In this document: piece by piece, positions 9,446-18,462 of the stretch
Numbering within the stretch: position 1 is the stretch's first letter
How the letters are laid out: every line of letters starts with the position of its first letter
Assembly: GCA_019912315.1 (NCBI GenBank)
Contig: JAIOJA010000023.1
Span: forward strand, 1 to 64,000
Length of the DNA: 64,000 nt
Origin: Planctomycetota bacterium
GTDB taxonomy: Bacteria; Planctomycetota; UBA8742; UBA2392
Direction of reading: 5' to 3'
Made by a program: the position numbers and the translations under genes
The notes under the pieces: model-generated
Seen by the model: only the letters and a program-made list of their open reading frames with translations
What the model was told of the DNA's origin: nothing
Database searches by the model: none

Positions 9446-9473
9446 ATATTACACGCCGTGTTTGATATGTCAA
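9446..9473 (-). promoter_or_regulatory. strong sigma70-type promoter for the PilX-like gene
   Basis: On the minus strand TTGACA (9473-9468) is separated by 16 bp from TAATAT (9451-9446). The -35 is a perfect consensus and the -10 matches at five of six positions. Transcription would begin near 9439 and give a leader of about 30 nt. Confidence 0.85.
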
Positions 9474-9746
9474 ACTTCCAGGCAAGAAAGTGTAAGGAAA
9501 TCTGACAGAATCGAACGCCAAGACCGATTCAAACGCCAATCGCGCCATATTCTTATCGCCAAGTGAGCTTTGGAAGCCCTGAAATCAAGCCTTGGTGGTA
9601 ATCATACGCCGCGTATGGGGAAACGGGCGCGCCATAAGTCACTACAACCATCCCGTTCGCCGCGCGTATAACCACGCGGCCTTGGCCGTTGACCCGCCGG
9701 GCGCGCTTGCGAAAACACCAGTAGCGATCCGATTAATCAACCTAAG
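9474..9746. other. intergenic region between PilX-like and sigma factor genes
   Basis: About 270 bases with no convincing gene. I see a small CATACG/CGTATG inverted repeat near 9605-9620 and no clear promoter for the sigma-factor gene. Long minus-strand frames here are shadows of the sigma-factor gene. Confidence 0.4.
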
Positions 9747-10454
9747 ATGACGGCAATCAAAACGGGCGAACAGTTGGCGCGAAAAATCAGCGAGCAGCAG
9801 ACCGAAAAGGTGCCGCGCCCGACGGCCCGCCACGCCACGCCCACCGAGTTGCGCTCGATTGAAAAGAAGCACCCGGACGACCGCACGGACTTCGATCTGC
9901 TGAAGCTGTATGTAAAGAAGAAAAGCACTGAAGCTTTCGAGGCGCTGGTCCAGCGTCACCGCCGCCAGGTCTATAACTTCGTCTACAAGATGGTCGGCAA
10001 GGCCGAATCCGCCGAGGACATATTTCAGGAGACCTTCCTGCGCGTGATCAAAAACGCGCACACCTACACCCCGCGCGCCAAGTTCACGACCTGGTGTCTG
10101 CAGATCGCGCGGAATTTGTGCCTGGATTACTTCAAGCGTGAAGGGCTGCGCCAGCACGTCAGCATTGACGCGTCGCCTCTGGGCGATGACCGGAGCTTCG
10201 CCGGGCTGCTGCAAGGGACGGACCCGGAAAGCGGCGAAATTCTGATCTCGCGTGAACTGGTGGAAGAGGTGCGCCAGGCCGTCACGCAACTGCCCGACAA
10301 CCAGCGCGAGGCGCTTGTGCTGCGCATGTACGATGACATGCCCTATGCCGAGATCGCGGAGGTGCTGGCAAGCCCCGAAGGCACCGTGAAGTACTGGGTA
10401 CACGAGGCGGTAAACACCCTGGCCCGGCACCTGGAGCGCAAGGGATTAAAGTAG
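9747..10454 (+). CDS. ECF-type RNA polymerase sigma factor
   Basis: 235 aa sigma-70 family factor. A basic N-terminal extension (residues 1-60) precedes region 2 (about 66-130), with the core-binding AEDIFQETFLRV helix and the -10-recognising RAKFTTWCLQIARNLCLDYF segment. Region 4 (about 178-230) has QLPDNQREALVLR and the helix-turn-helix YAEIAEVLASPEGTVKYWVHEA. This is a two-domain group 4 sigma with a longer than usual N-terminus. The ATG at 9747 has no good Shine-Dalgarno. The next gene, 100 nt downstream, has the form of an anti-sigma/FecR membrane protein, so the pair is probably a signalling unit. The signal and regulon are unknown. Confidence 0.88.
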   Translation: MTAIKTGEQLARKISEQQTEKVPRPTARHATPTELRSIEKKHPDDRTDFDLLKLYVKKKSTEAFEALVQRHRRQVYNFVYKMVGKAESAEDIFQETFLRVIKNAHTYTPRAKFTTWCLQIARNLCLDYFKREGLRQHVSIDASPLGDDRSFAGLLQGTDPESGEILISRELVEEVRQAVTQLPDNQREALVLRMYDDMPYAEIAEVLASPEGTVKYWVHEAVNTLARHLERKGLK

Positions 10455-10554
10455 ACGCACGGTCGCGCCCGACAGTGCGGGACGGCCCGCAGCGCCGAAC
10501 GTCTGATTGGCCAACGAAATTACGCCCGGTGCGTTTCATATACCGGAGACCCCG

Positions 10555-11940
10555 ATGAACGACGAACGGGAAAAACTGATAGCTCTGGTGCTGGGAGACC
10601 TTCCGGCCGACGACGCGCGTGAACTTGAGGCTCGCCTCGCCACGGACGCGGACCTGCAAGTGGACCGCGCCCTGCTGGAGAACACCCGGGCCGCCCTGCT
10701 TGCCGTGCCCTGTGAAGACGTGCGCGATGCAGTCGTGCAGTCGCTGCTAAAGCAAGCCGCGGAATTGCAGCCCGCCATAGTAGAAGAAGCGGACGAGCCC
10801 GCCGGGGCCGTTATTCGTGTCAACTGGCTGCTGCGCTCCACGCTGCCGCGTGTGGCGGCGGTGGCGGCAATCGTGTTCGTGCTGGGTGTCGCCGTCATGT
10901 ACACGCCGGGCGTTGATCTGAAACCCACGGTCGCGCGGGTGGATGGCAAGTTCATTGAAGACGGCGACCTGGTGGAATCACGCGCCGGGCGTCCGCGCAC
11001 CATTACCTACCCGACAGGCGAGTTGCTGCTGGACGGCGCCTCGGCCGTCCGGGTGTACAGCACAGGCAAGTATGCGCCGCCGCGCTTTGAAGTGGAGCGG
11101 GGGCGTGTGGTTCTGACTGCCACGGGGCACGCGGCGAACGTGGGCGTGGCGGGCAATGAAGTACAGGTGGAAAAAGGCGGCATGTTGGCCGTCTCTTATG
11201 ATCGCGCCTACGCGAACATTACCGGCGATGGCTCGCTGGTTGAGGTGCAGCGCATGACAATCGCTGATGTCGCGGCGCTGGGCGAGCAAGTGTACGGCCT
11301 GGAACTTGATATCTCGGATGTGCCGGAAAACATCCGCCGTATGCGCGTTACGTTCTACGGCAGCGAACTGAGCGGGGACGAGTTCCTGGACAGCTTCGTG
11401 GAGGCGGCGACGCGGTTCGGCGTAAAATTCGCCGGCGACCGTCAAACGCTGACGTACGCCCCGCGCGGCGGGCGCGTCATTCCCAACGAGGAGTGGGCGC
11501 TTGAAATTGCCGTGCTGGAAGGACAGGCCCGCGTTGTGAGCGGCGACGAAGTCGTGCCCCTGCGCAACGCCGAATTGGCGCACAATCTGGTCGCCCTGAA
11601 CGCGGCAAGCCCGACGCGCCTTGAAGGGCGCAGCCTGCCGGCGGAGGAATTGAACGAGGCCGTGGTGTGGGCGGCAGCCGCCGGTCGCGGACTGGGCGGG
11701 CGCCTGGACGATGTGCGTTCCAGCGATGAGACGCTGCCGGGCGGCACGGTGATTTACACCGACACGCTGATTCTGAACGGTGAAATGGGCAGGCGCATCT
11801 TCAAGCTGGATGGCCCGGACTTTGACTTTCCGCTGCCGGGCGGGCGCATGGGGCGCGTGGTGCAACTCATGAACAACGGCGCGCTGTTTGAAGTACAGGG
11901 CGAAGTTGTGCGCGAGTTCGTGCCTTTCGGGCGCCAGTAA
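10555..11940 (+). CDS. FecR-like membrane protein, probable anti-sigma factor
   Basis: 461 aa single-pass membrane protein. The cytoplasmic N-terminus (residues 1-90) is an acidic helical region of the kind that holds a sigma factor (LVLGDLPADDARELEARLATD). One transmembrane helix is at about 98-116. The external part begins with a FecR-like beta domain (about 125-220: GKFIEDGDLVES, TGELLLDGASAVRV, FEVERGRVVLTATG). A secretin/TonB short N-domain-like stretch may follow near 250-310, and then an unrecognised region. The start is set by GGAG at 10545-10548, 6 nt before the ATG. It lies downstream of the sigma-factor gene in the same direction. A partner role with that sigma is inferred from order and topology. 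Confidence 0.75.
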   Translation: MNDEREKLIALVLGDLPADDARELEARLATDADLQVDRALLENTRAALLAVPCEDVRDAVVQSLLKQAAELQPAIVEEADEPAGAVIRVNWLLRSTLPRVAAVAAIVFVLGVAVMYTPGVDLKPTVARVDGKFIEDGDLVESRAGRPRTITYPTGELLLDGASAVRVYSTGKYAPPRFEVERGRVVLTATGHAANVGVAGNEVQVEKGGMLAVSYDRAYANITGDGSLVEVQRMTIADVAALGEQVYGLELDISDVPENIRRMRVTFYGSELSGDEFLDSFVEAATRFGVKFAGDRQTLTYAPRGGRVIPNEEWALEIAVLEGQARVVSGDEVVPLRNAELAHNLVALNAASPTRLEGRSLPAEELNEAVVWAAAAGRGLGGRLDDVRSSDETLPGGTVIYTDTLILNGEMGRRIFKLDGPDFDFPLPGGRMGRVVQLMNNGALFEVQGEVVREFVPFGRQ

Positions 11941-11959
11941 CAGCGCAGTGCTTTCATTG

Positions 11960-11990
11960 ACCGTCCTGCTTCGGCAGGCGGTTTGCATTT
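11960..11990 (+). terminator. candidate hairpin terminator after the FecR-like gene
   Basis: A 5-bp plus 4-bp stem with one bulged T, closed by a TTCG tetraloop (11960-11969/11974-11982), followed by the weak T-rich stretch GTTTGCATTT. It lies 20 nt after the FecR-like stop. Plausible but imperfect. Confidence 0.5.
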
Positions 11991-12027
11991 GCGCGCCCTG
12001 TGGCAGAATGCGCGAACGGAGAAACCC

Positions 12028-13554
12028 ATGCGCATGTTATTGATATTGCCCGTCCTGCTGTTCGCGACCCCGCTGCTTGTGCTGGCTGACGAACGGGAAA
12101 CGGAGTCGAAGGACAGCGAGTACAAACTCGAGGTCGGCTACCAGCTCAAGCGCGCTGAATATTCTCGCGAGTTCTGGGTCGGGCTGCCGGGATCGCCGCT
12201 GGGAATGGGCGAGGTCGGCCAGACCGAACTGTTGAACGCGCTGGCATCCGGTTGCGACGACACCACCAGCGTCGCCGTGATCCGCCCCGAACGCCTTGAT
12301 GGCGACGCCCTTGAGCGCGAGACCGCGGGCGTTATCAGCGGGCGTTGGGCCCTGTGGGAAGCCGCGAGCGCCCTCGGGCTGTTTGACGCCAAGGCCGACG
12401 ACGGGCTGGTTTCGCCGCGGCACACGCGCATCGTGCTGGTGGGGGTGATGGAGACCTGCGGCATGGCGCTGCGCATCGCCGGGGATAAGTACGGGCTGGT
12501 GGACGGAGTTGTGCTGATCGATCCGCCAGTGGATGACCTGCCGCAAATTGACAAAGGCGCCCGGTCGGTGGGGGTGGACGTGCTGTTGCACCCGCGCGGC
12601 GATGCCGAGTTCCGGCGTGAGGAAGAGCTTCTGGTAAAGCGCCTGGGCCCCTGGGGCCCAAGCGCCCGGGTGCTGCGCGGAGTCAGCGCCTTTGACGGGC
12701 TGAATGAACGCGTTGCCGACGCCTGGCGACAGCTTCGCGCGCCGCAGGCCGGGCTGGAAAACGCCAAAGGTGACATCCGCGTCTGGGGGCCCGTCGGTGA
12801 GATGATCAGCCAGGCCGTCGCCGGGCGCAATGTGGTCTGTGTGGGCGAACTGCATGGCAACCCGGGCGCGCACCGCACGCAGCTTGAGGTACTGCGCTAT
12901 CTGCACGCGCAGGGGCGCCCGCTGGCCCTTTCGACAGAGCAGTTTGAGCGCGACGTGCAGGCGCATCTGGATGCCTACCTTGCCGGTGCGATAGACGAGG
13001 CGGAGTTTCTAAAGAAGTCCCGCCCCTGGCCAAACTACGCGGATTACCGCCCGCTGGTTGAGTTCTGCAAGGCCAACAAGATTCCGGTGATCGCCGGCAA
13101 CATTCCGCGCCCGCTGGCCAGTCGCATCTTCAAGCAGGGCGTGGAGTCGTTTGAAGACTTCAGCGAAGAAGAGAAGTCCTGGTCCGCGGCCGAAATCAGA
13201 ACGCCGCCGGGCGCCTACAAAGAAAAATTCATGGGTGCGATGGGGGGCATGGGCGGTCACAGCGACAGCCTCGAGCGCATGTACGCGGCCCAGTGCATCA
13301 AGGACGACACGATGGCCGAGAGCATCACAAAATGGCTGGATGGCAACCCGGACGGTCTGGTGCTGCACATCAACGGTGCTTTCCACAGCGCGGGCGGGCT
13401 CGGGGTGCCGGAAAAGCTTGAGGCCCTGCGGGCCGACGTGAGGATCGGGCTGATTACCTGTGTCGAAAGTGACGCCGAGTTCGAAGTCGCGCCCGACGAG
13501 TGGATCGTAAAGGTTCCCGCTTCGCGCCCGATGCGACAGGCGGAACATCCATAG
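12028..13554 (+). CDS. secreted protein with C-terminal ChaN (haem-binding, DUF399) domain
   Basis: 508 aa. A signal peptide occupies residues 1-20 (hydrophobic core, then VLADE). Residues 270-480 match the ChaN/Tiki-like family, proposed to bind haem. The evidence is VGELHGNPGAH (Glu274, His276), the LSTEQFERDVQ segment, DYRPLVEFCKANKIPVIAGNIPR, the methionine-rich MGAMGGMGGHS loop and a late VLHINGAFHS strand. The N-terminal 240 residues resemble a degenerate alpha/beta-hydrolase: VLVGVMETCGMAL stands where a GxSxG elbow would be. That part is not a normal piece of ChaN proteins. The ATG at 12028 has GGAG at 12018-12021. The role may be iron or haem handling at the envelope. Confidence 0.75.
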   Translation: MRMLLILPVLLFATPLLVLADERETESKDSEYKLEVGYQLKRAEYSREFWVGLPGSPLGMGEVGQTELLNALASGCDDTTSVAVIRPERLDGDALERETAGVISGRWALWEAASALGLFDAKADDGLVSPRHTRIVLVGVMETCGMALRIAGDKYGLVDGVVLIDPPVDDLPQIDKGARSVGVDVLLHPRGDAEFRREEELLVKRLGPWGPSARVLRGVSAFDGLNERVADAWRQLRAPQAGLENAKGDIRVWGPVGEMISQAVAGRNVVCVGELHGNPGAHRTQLEVLRYLHAQGRPLALSTEQFERDVQAHLDAYLAGAIDEAEFLKKSRPWPNYADYRPLVEFCKANKIPVIAGNIPRPLASRIFKQGVESFEDFSEEEKSWSAAEIRTPPGAYKEKFMGAMGGMGGHSDSLERMYAAQCIKDDTMAESITKWLDGNPDGLVLHINGAFHSAGGLGVPEKLEALRADVRIGLITCVESDAEFEVAPDEWIVKVPASRPMRQAEHP

Positions 13555-13607
13555 GGTCGCTTGATTCTCAACGGCGCCACACGCAAACTCCTGTGAGGAG
13601 ATCCGAC

Positions 13608-15302
13608 GTGGCAAAACGAGCAACCAGCAAGACCGCCAGGGCAAAAAAACCGGTGCCCGGGCGAGGCAAGCCCGCTGCGAAAAAGGCAGCGAAAAAGCCA
13701 ACGAAGGCAGCCCCTGCAAGCACCCGCGCCAATGGCAAGGTCATCAAGCGCGCTGACAGAAGGGCCGCCACGGCACGCGCGAAGAAGGCTTCCACGCGAG
13801 CGTCGAAAACCGAGGCCGGGAAGATCAACCCGCTGGAGTCACTGTTCGGAACGGACGGCATTCGCGCACGCGCGGGCAGCGGGCCCCTTACGCCGGAGCA
13901 CATTCTGGCGGTCGGGCGCGCACTTGGTCGCTATCTCACGGAACAGGCGGAAGGGCAGGCTCGACCGCGAGTACTGCTGGGTGTCGATCCGCGCCCCAGC
14001 GCCGACATGGTTGGCACAGCTCTGGCCTCAGGGCTGATCGCCGAGTGTTGTGACGTACACTGGCCGGGCATGATGAGCACCCCGGAAGTCGCGTTCCTCA
14101 CCGGGCACGGGCCCTTCGCCGCCGGGATTTCCGTCACCGCCAGCCACAACCCGGCCCAGGACAACGGCATCAAGATTTTCGGCGCCGACGGGCGCAAACT
14201 GCCGGAGGCGACTGAAAAGCGCCTGGAACTCGCGGTGCTGAGCGGCAAAGCGACAGGCGTAGCCAAAGGCCGGGGTGAACGCTTCGGCTGGCTGGAACTT
14301 GGTCGTGAGCGCCACTACGAAGACTATATTCTCAAGACCTTCCGCAAGAGTTTCGCCAGCCTGAAAAAACGCCCCCTCGCCGCTGTCGTTGACGCCGCAT
14401 ACGGCGCGCGCAGCGTTGACCTGCAACTGTTCAGCGCATTGGCCCACAGCCTGGCCTTCGGCAAGACAACGCCGGAATATCGCGTTGGCTCCAGCATGAA
14501 GGCTGGTGGTGAGGCCGCGGGCAACGCACTGGACGTCTACTTCATGAACGCGGCCTCGCCAAGCAACCCGGACTCGCATGTGCTGATCAACAAGGATTGC
14601 GGCAGTCTGCACCCGGAGGGATGTGCCGGCGCCGTGCGGCAACTCAACGCGGATGTCGGCATCTGCTTCGACGGCGACGGCGACCGCTGCGTGCTGATCG
14701 ATGAAACGGGCGCGATCCGCGATGGCGACTACATGCTGCTGCTGCTTGCGGCGGACATGAAGGCGCGCGGCGTGCTGAAGAACGACACGGTCGTCAGCAC
14801 CACCATGGCGAATCTTGGGCTGGAACGCGCACTTGGCGCGCTCGGCATCAAGCTGATTCGCACGGACGTGGGAGACAAGTACGTTCTGGAGGCCATGACC
14901 AGACACGGCGCCGTCTTGGGCGGCGAACAGAGCGGTCACATCATCATTGCCGACGAAGGGCATCTGGCGGGCGACGGGCTGTACACGGCCCTGCGTATCA
15001 TCGAAGTCATGCTCGACACCGGCAAACCGCTCAGCGAACTCAGCGCGCCGGTTACGAAATTCCCGCAACGCATCACCAACCTGCGCACGGAGAGCAAGCC
15101 TGCGCTGAAGACGCTCAAGAACCTCACGAAGACGCAGAAGGAAATCGAGAGCACCATCGGTGACCGGGGGCGTGTGAATGTTCGGTACTCGGGCACGGAG
15201 CCGCTGCTGCGCATCATGGTGGAGGCCCAGGACGATGAGACGCTGGACAGCCTGTCCACTAAGCTTGCAAGCGCGGCGCGCAAGGACCTGGGGCTGAAGT
15301 GA
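13608..15302 (+). CDS. glmM: phosphoglucosamine mutase with an N-terminal basic tail
   Basis: 564 aa. It interconverts glucosamine-6-phosphate and glucosamine-1-phosphate for UDP-GlcNAc and cell-wall synthesis. The alpha-D-phosphohexomutase motifs are all present: FGTDGIR near 80, TASHNP with the phosphorylated Ser179, the metal loop DGDGDR at 355-360, the sugar-specificity loop GGEQSGH, and the phosphate-binding RYSGTEP at 526-532. The GEQSGH form favours GlmM over phosphoglucomutase. Residues 1-74 are an extra tail dominated by Lys, Ala and Arg, absent from normal GlmM (about 450 aa). The GTG start at 13608 has GAGGAG at 13595-13600, so the tail is translated. Its stop overlaps the tsaB start. 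Confidence 0.9.
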   Translation: MAKRATSKTARAKKPVPGRGKPAAKKAAKKPTKAAPASTRANGKVIKRADRRAATARAKKASTRASKTEAGKINPLESLFGTDGIRARAGSGPLTPEHILAVGRALGRYLTEQAEGQARPRVLLGVDPRPSADMVGTALASGLIAECCDVHWPGMMSTPEVAFLTGHGPFAAGISVTASHNPAQDNGIKIFGADGRKLPEATEKRLELAVLSGKATGVAKGRGERFGWLELGRERHYEDYILKTFRKSFASLKKRPLAAVVDAAYGARSVDLQLFSALAHSLAFGKTTPEYRVGSSMKAGGEAAGNALDVYFMNAASPSNPDSHVLINKDCGSLHPEGCAGAVRQLNADVGICFDGDGDRCVLIDETGAIRDGDYMLLLLAADMKARGVLKNDTVVSTTMANLGLERALGALGIKLIRTDVGDKYVLEAMTRHGAVLGGEQSGHIIIADEGHLAGDGLYTALRIIEVMLDTGKPLSELSAPVTKFPQRITNLRTESKPALKTLKNLTKTQKEIESTIGDRGRVNVRYSGTEPLLRIMVEAQDDETLDSLSTKLASAARKDLGLK

Positions 15303-16018
15303 ACGGGATTATCCTGGCAATCGAAACATCAGGCGACGGCGGTGGGGCCGCCGTGTTCCTCAATGGCGAGTTGGACAACCAGGCCGAAGTTTCCGGCCCG
15401 CGCCGCCACGGTGCCGAATTGATGAAGTGCGTCGACAAAACCTGTATTGACGCCGCCATCTCCCGCGACCAGATTGACGTGATTGCCGTAAATTGCGGGC
15501 CCGGTAGTTACACCGGCCTGCGCATCGGGCTGGCCACAGCAGCAGCACTTGGTTTCGCGCTCGACCGCCCGGTAATAGGCGTGCCCGCTTTTGACGCCAT
15601 GGTGATGCAGTACGTTTCACGCGAAGACTTCGACGTTTCGCTCAGGCGGGAACTCTGGCCCTGCCTCGACGCCCGCCGCGACGAAGTCATGACCGCGCGC
15701 TTTGTGTATGCTGACGGCAGGATGGTGCGCGCCAGTGACGACATGCTGGTCGCGCCGGAGAAACTGCACGAACAGGCCGCGCACCAGGCAATCATCTTCG
15801 GCAGTGGCGTGAAACCGTACGAAGACAGGTTCACCCACGAGAACCTGTTTGTCGACAAGGTCGAATTCGAGATCAAACCCGGAAGCATTGCCATGCACGC
15901 CTGGCGCCAGCTCGCGGAGATCGAAGACGCCAAGACTATCGAACGCAAACCCGTGGAGCCCCGCTACTTCCGCCGCGTACTCGCCAAAACCATCGCTGAG
16001 CGCGCCAGCGAAGTCTAG
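15299..16018 (+). CDS. tsaB: tRNA threonylcarbamoyladenosine biosynthesis protein TsaB
   Basis: 239 aa. TsaB partners TsaD and TsaE in making t6A at position 37 of ANN-decoding tRNAs. It is an ASKHA-fold protein: the N-terminal ILAIETSGDGGGAAV strand-loop and CGPGSYTGLRIGLATAAALGF near residues 65-85 are diagnostic. The GTG start at 15299 overlaps the glmM stop by four bases (GTGA), implying translational coupling. tsaD and tsaE are not nearby. The downstream 106 nt separate it from the aldehyde dehydrogenase. Confidence 0.9.
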   Translation: MNGIILAIETSGDGGGAAVFLNGELDNQAEVSGPRRHGAELMKCVDKTCIDAAISRDQIDVIAVNCGPGSYTGLRIGLATAAALGFALDRPVIGVPAFDAMVMQYVSREDFDVSLRRELWPCLDARRDEVMTARFVYADGRMVRASDDMLVAPEKLHEQAAHQAIIFGSGVKPYEDRFTHENLFVDKVEFEIKPGSIAMHAWRQLAEIEDAKTIERKPVEPRYFRRVLAKTIAERASEV

Positions 16019-16124
16019 GTGGCACAACTGGTTCTCCAGATATACGGCCATTGCGTCGCTGAGGGTTCCAAACCGATTCGGCGTTCACTAATCTGCCCCT
16101 GAAACCTGAAACCGGAAAGTCGCC

Positions 16125-17576
16125 ATGGCACTCGTAGAAGTCCCGAAGGAATTCCCGACGAAACTGTTCATCAACGGCGAGTTCGTTGACGCCGCCGACA
16201 AGCGCACGTTCGACAACATCAACCCGGCCACGGAAGACGTGATCGCGCCGATCGCCATGGCCGGCAAAGCTGACCTGGACGCCGCCATCGAGGCCGCGAA
16301 GAGGTCCCAGCCCGAGTGGGGCGCCGCGCCACCCGCCAAGCGCGCGTCGGCAATCTGGAAAATCGGCGACGAAATCATGAAGCGTCGTCACGAGTTCGCG
16401 GCGCTCGAGGCCATGGACAGCGGCAAACCGTACCGCGAGTGCTACAGCATCGACGTGCCCATGGCCGCCGATCACTTCAAGTATTTCGCAGGCGTGCTGC
16501 GCTCGCTGCAAGGCGAAACCATTCCGGTGAACGACAACCTGTTCGTCTACACACTGCGTGAGCCACTGGGCATCGTCGCGGGCATCACGCCCTGGAACTT
16601 CCCGCTGCTGATGGCCGCGCGCAAGATCGCGCCCGCTATTGCTGCCGGCAACGCGGTGATTCTCAAGCCCGCAAGCCCGACGCCGCTGACGGCGATGCTG
16701 CTGGCCGAGTGCATTGCAGCTTCGAAAGTGCCGGCAGGTATTGTTGCAGTGCTGAACGGTAAGGGCAGCGAGATCGGGCAGGCAATTGTCGAGCACCCGG
16801 ATATCGCTGCGATCAGCTTGACTGGCAGTACGTCCGTGGGCGTCAAGATGATCAAGGATGCCGCGCCGACACTGAAGAAGCTGACCATGGAGTTGGGTGG
16901 CAAGTCGCCCAACGTGATCTTCGCCGACTCGGACCTCGACATGGCCGTCAAGGGCGCCCAGGCTGCGATCTTCTACAACAAGGGTGAAGTTTGCACCGCA
17001 GGCTCGCGCTTGCTGGTAGAGGAAAAGGTGTACGACGAAACGGTCGAGAAACTGGCCGCGCGCGCGAACAAGATGACGCATGCCAACCCGCTCGACGACG
17101 ACTGCCGCTACGGCCCGCAGAACAACAAGTCCCAGTTCGACACGACCATGGGCTACATCGAGAAGGGCAAGAAGGAAGGCGCCAAGCTGGTCGCCGGCGG
17201 CGAGCGCATGGGCGACAAGGGCTACTATGTCGCGCCGACCGTGTTCGCCGACTGCACGTCTGAAATGACCATCGTGAAGGAAGAGATTTTCGGACCGGTG
17301 TTGGCCGTCCAGAAGTTCGGCGACTTTGACGACCTGGTAGCAAAGGCCAACAGCAGCGAGTACGGCCTGGCGGCGGGGGTCTGGACGCGCGACGTCAGCA
17401 AGGCCCACAAGTACGCCAAGGCGGTGAAGGCCGGCAGCATCTGGGTCAATTGCTACAACTGGTATGACTCAGCGGTGCCCTACGGCGGCTACAAGTTCAG
17501 CGGCTATGGGCGCGAAATGGGGCTGCAAGGCCTGGCCAACATGACCCAAACCAAAAGCGTCTGGGTGCAGTTGTAA
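16125..17576 (+). CDS. NAD(P)-dependent aldehyde dehydrogenase
   Basis: 483 aa, full length for the ALDH superfamily; oxidises an aldehyde to a carboxylate in the cytoplasm. The cofactor domain shows TPWNFPLLMAARKIAPA near 160 and the LTGSTSVG turn near 230. The general base is Glu256 in MELGGKSPN, the nucleophile is Cys290 in GEVCTAG, and the EIFGPVL motif is near 388. The overall pattern resembles betaine/aminoaldehyde or retinal-type dehydrogenases, but the substrate cannot be decided from sequence. The ATG at 16125 has GGAAAG upstream. No pathway partner is adjacent. Confidence 0.92.
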   Translation: MALVEVPKEFPTKLFINGEFVDAADKRTFDNINPATEDVIAPIAMAGKADLDAAIEAAKRSQPEWGAAPPAKRASAIWKIGDEIMKRRHEFAALEAMDSGKPYRECYSIDVPMAADHFKYFAGVLRSLQGETIPVNDNLFVYTLREPLGIVAGITPWNFPLLMAARKIAPAIAAGNAVILKPASPTPLTAMLLAECIAASKVPAGIVAVLNGKGSEIGQAIVEHPDIAAISLTGSTSVGVKMIKDAAPTLKKLTMELGGKSPNVIFADSDLDMAVKGAQAAIFYNKGEVCTAGSRLLVEEKVYDETVEKLAARANKMTHANPLDDDCRYGPQNNKSQFDTTMGYIEKGKKEGAKLVAGGERMGDKGYYVAPTVFADCTSEMTIVKEEIFGPVLAVQKFGDFDDLVAKANSSEYGLAAGVWTRDVSKAHKYAKAVKAGSIWVNCYNWYDSAVPYGGYKFSGYGREMGLQGLANMTQTKSVWVQL

Positions 17577-17697
17577 AATGCCCGATTGGCCGGCTTGGTG
17601 GGAGTGAGAACTCCAAATTATCGCATGCGGGTTCGCCACTTCACGGAAATCGAACTGAGCGCTAAGCTGGAAGACGTGACAGCCTGGCGGCCGGCTC

Positions 17698-18462
17698 ATG
17701 AAGAAGAAGCAATTCCAGCCAGTGGTGCCGCACGTTACTCGGCGATTCATTGTTCGCGTTCACGACGGAGAGTTTGTCGCCCACTGTGTCGACTACTGGA
17801 GCGTCGGTTTCGGCGCACGCGCAATCCTCGCGATCAATGACCTGACCGGGTGTCTTGAGTCTTTGCTTGAGAGCGGCGAGCACCCCATTCCAAACCCAGC
17901 TGGTCACGGTCTCGAGGCTGAGTACCGCAAGTTGGCTGATGGCGGTTTTACGGACAACCAGTCAACTGTCGCGTGGGGGGTCTTGGTAAGAAAGGGCGCA
18001 TTGCCACATGCCAACTCCGACGAGCGCACCTCACGCCACGAGTGGGTGGCTACCAGCTCTTCTGCTCGCCACCCAGTCGCGTCAAAGTTCATCCACCGTA
18101 CCGGTGTGCTCGAACTCCCCAGTCCGATTGGCCGGATTAAATTGGATGATGAGAACGACCACAATCCGCTCATTCCGCAAGTGTGCAGCGAGTGTCGTGG
18201 CTTTGGAAAGGTGCCAGACGGCAGCGACAGTCACTACTACAATATGATCTCATGCCCAAGGTGCTCCGGCAAAGGAGTGACGGAAACGCGGAAGCCGTTG
18301 TTCGAATCGACGCACTCAGCGCTAAAGGCCTTGATTGTTGGTGGTCACTTCATCGACTGCCCGGCATGTGGCGTGACGTTTTCGCTAGAAGACAGATCGC
18401 AGTGGTCGGGGCTTCGTCATTTAGGATGCGGTTGCAAGATTGTTCCCTGCTGGGTTCTGTGA
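17698..18462 (+). CDS. unknown protein with DnaJ-like CxxC zinc motifs
   Basis: 254 aa that I do not recognise. The C-terminal third carries paired cysteines: CSECRGFGKV, CPRCSGKGV, CPACGV and a final CGC..C. The first two have the CxxCxGxG form of DnaJ-type zinc ribbons and probably bind zinc. The N-terminal 90 residues (beta strands, then an LESLLESGE helix) resemble small HicB-like or DUF1902 folds only vaguely. No Shine-Dalgarno is obvious at the ATG (17698). Base composition is somewhat lower in GC than the flanks, and the gene sits with another small unknown gene, which may indicate accessory DNA. Confidence 0.6.
   Translation: MKKKQFQPVVPHVTRRFIVRVHDGEFVAHCVDYWSVGFGARAILAINDLTGCLESLLESGEHPIPNPAGHGLEAEYRKLADGGFTDNQSTVAWGVLVRKGALPHANSDERTSRHEWVATSSSARHPVASKFIHRTGVLELPSPIGRIKLDDENDHNPLIPQVCSECRGFGKVPDGSDSHYYNMISCPRCSGKGVTETRKPLFESTHSALKALIVGGHFIDCPACGVTFSLEDRSQWSGLRHLGCGCKIVPCWVL

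Noticed and set aside
15936..17408. 490-aa minus-strand open frame opposite the aldehyde dehydrogenase
   Set aside because: High-GC antisense shadow without a start signal or motif; the plus-strand protein is a complete ALDH.
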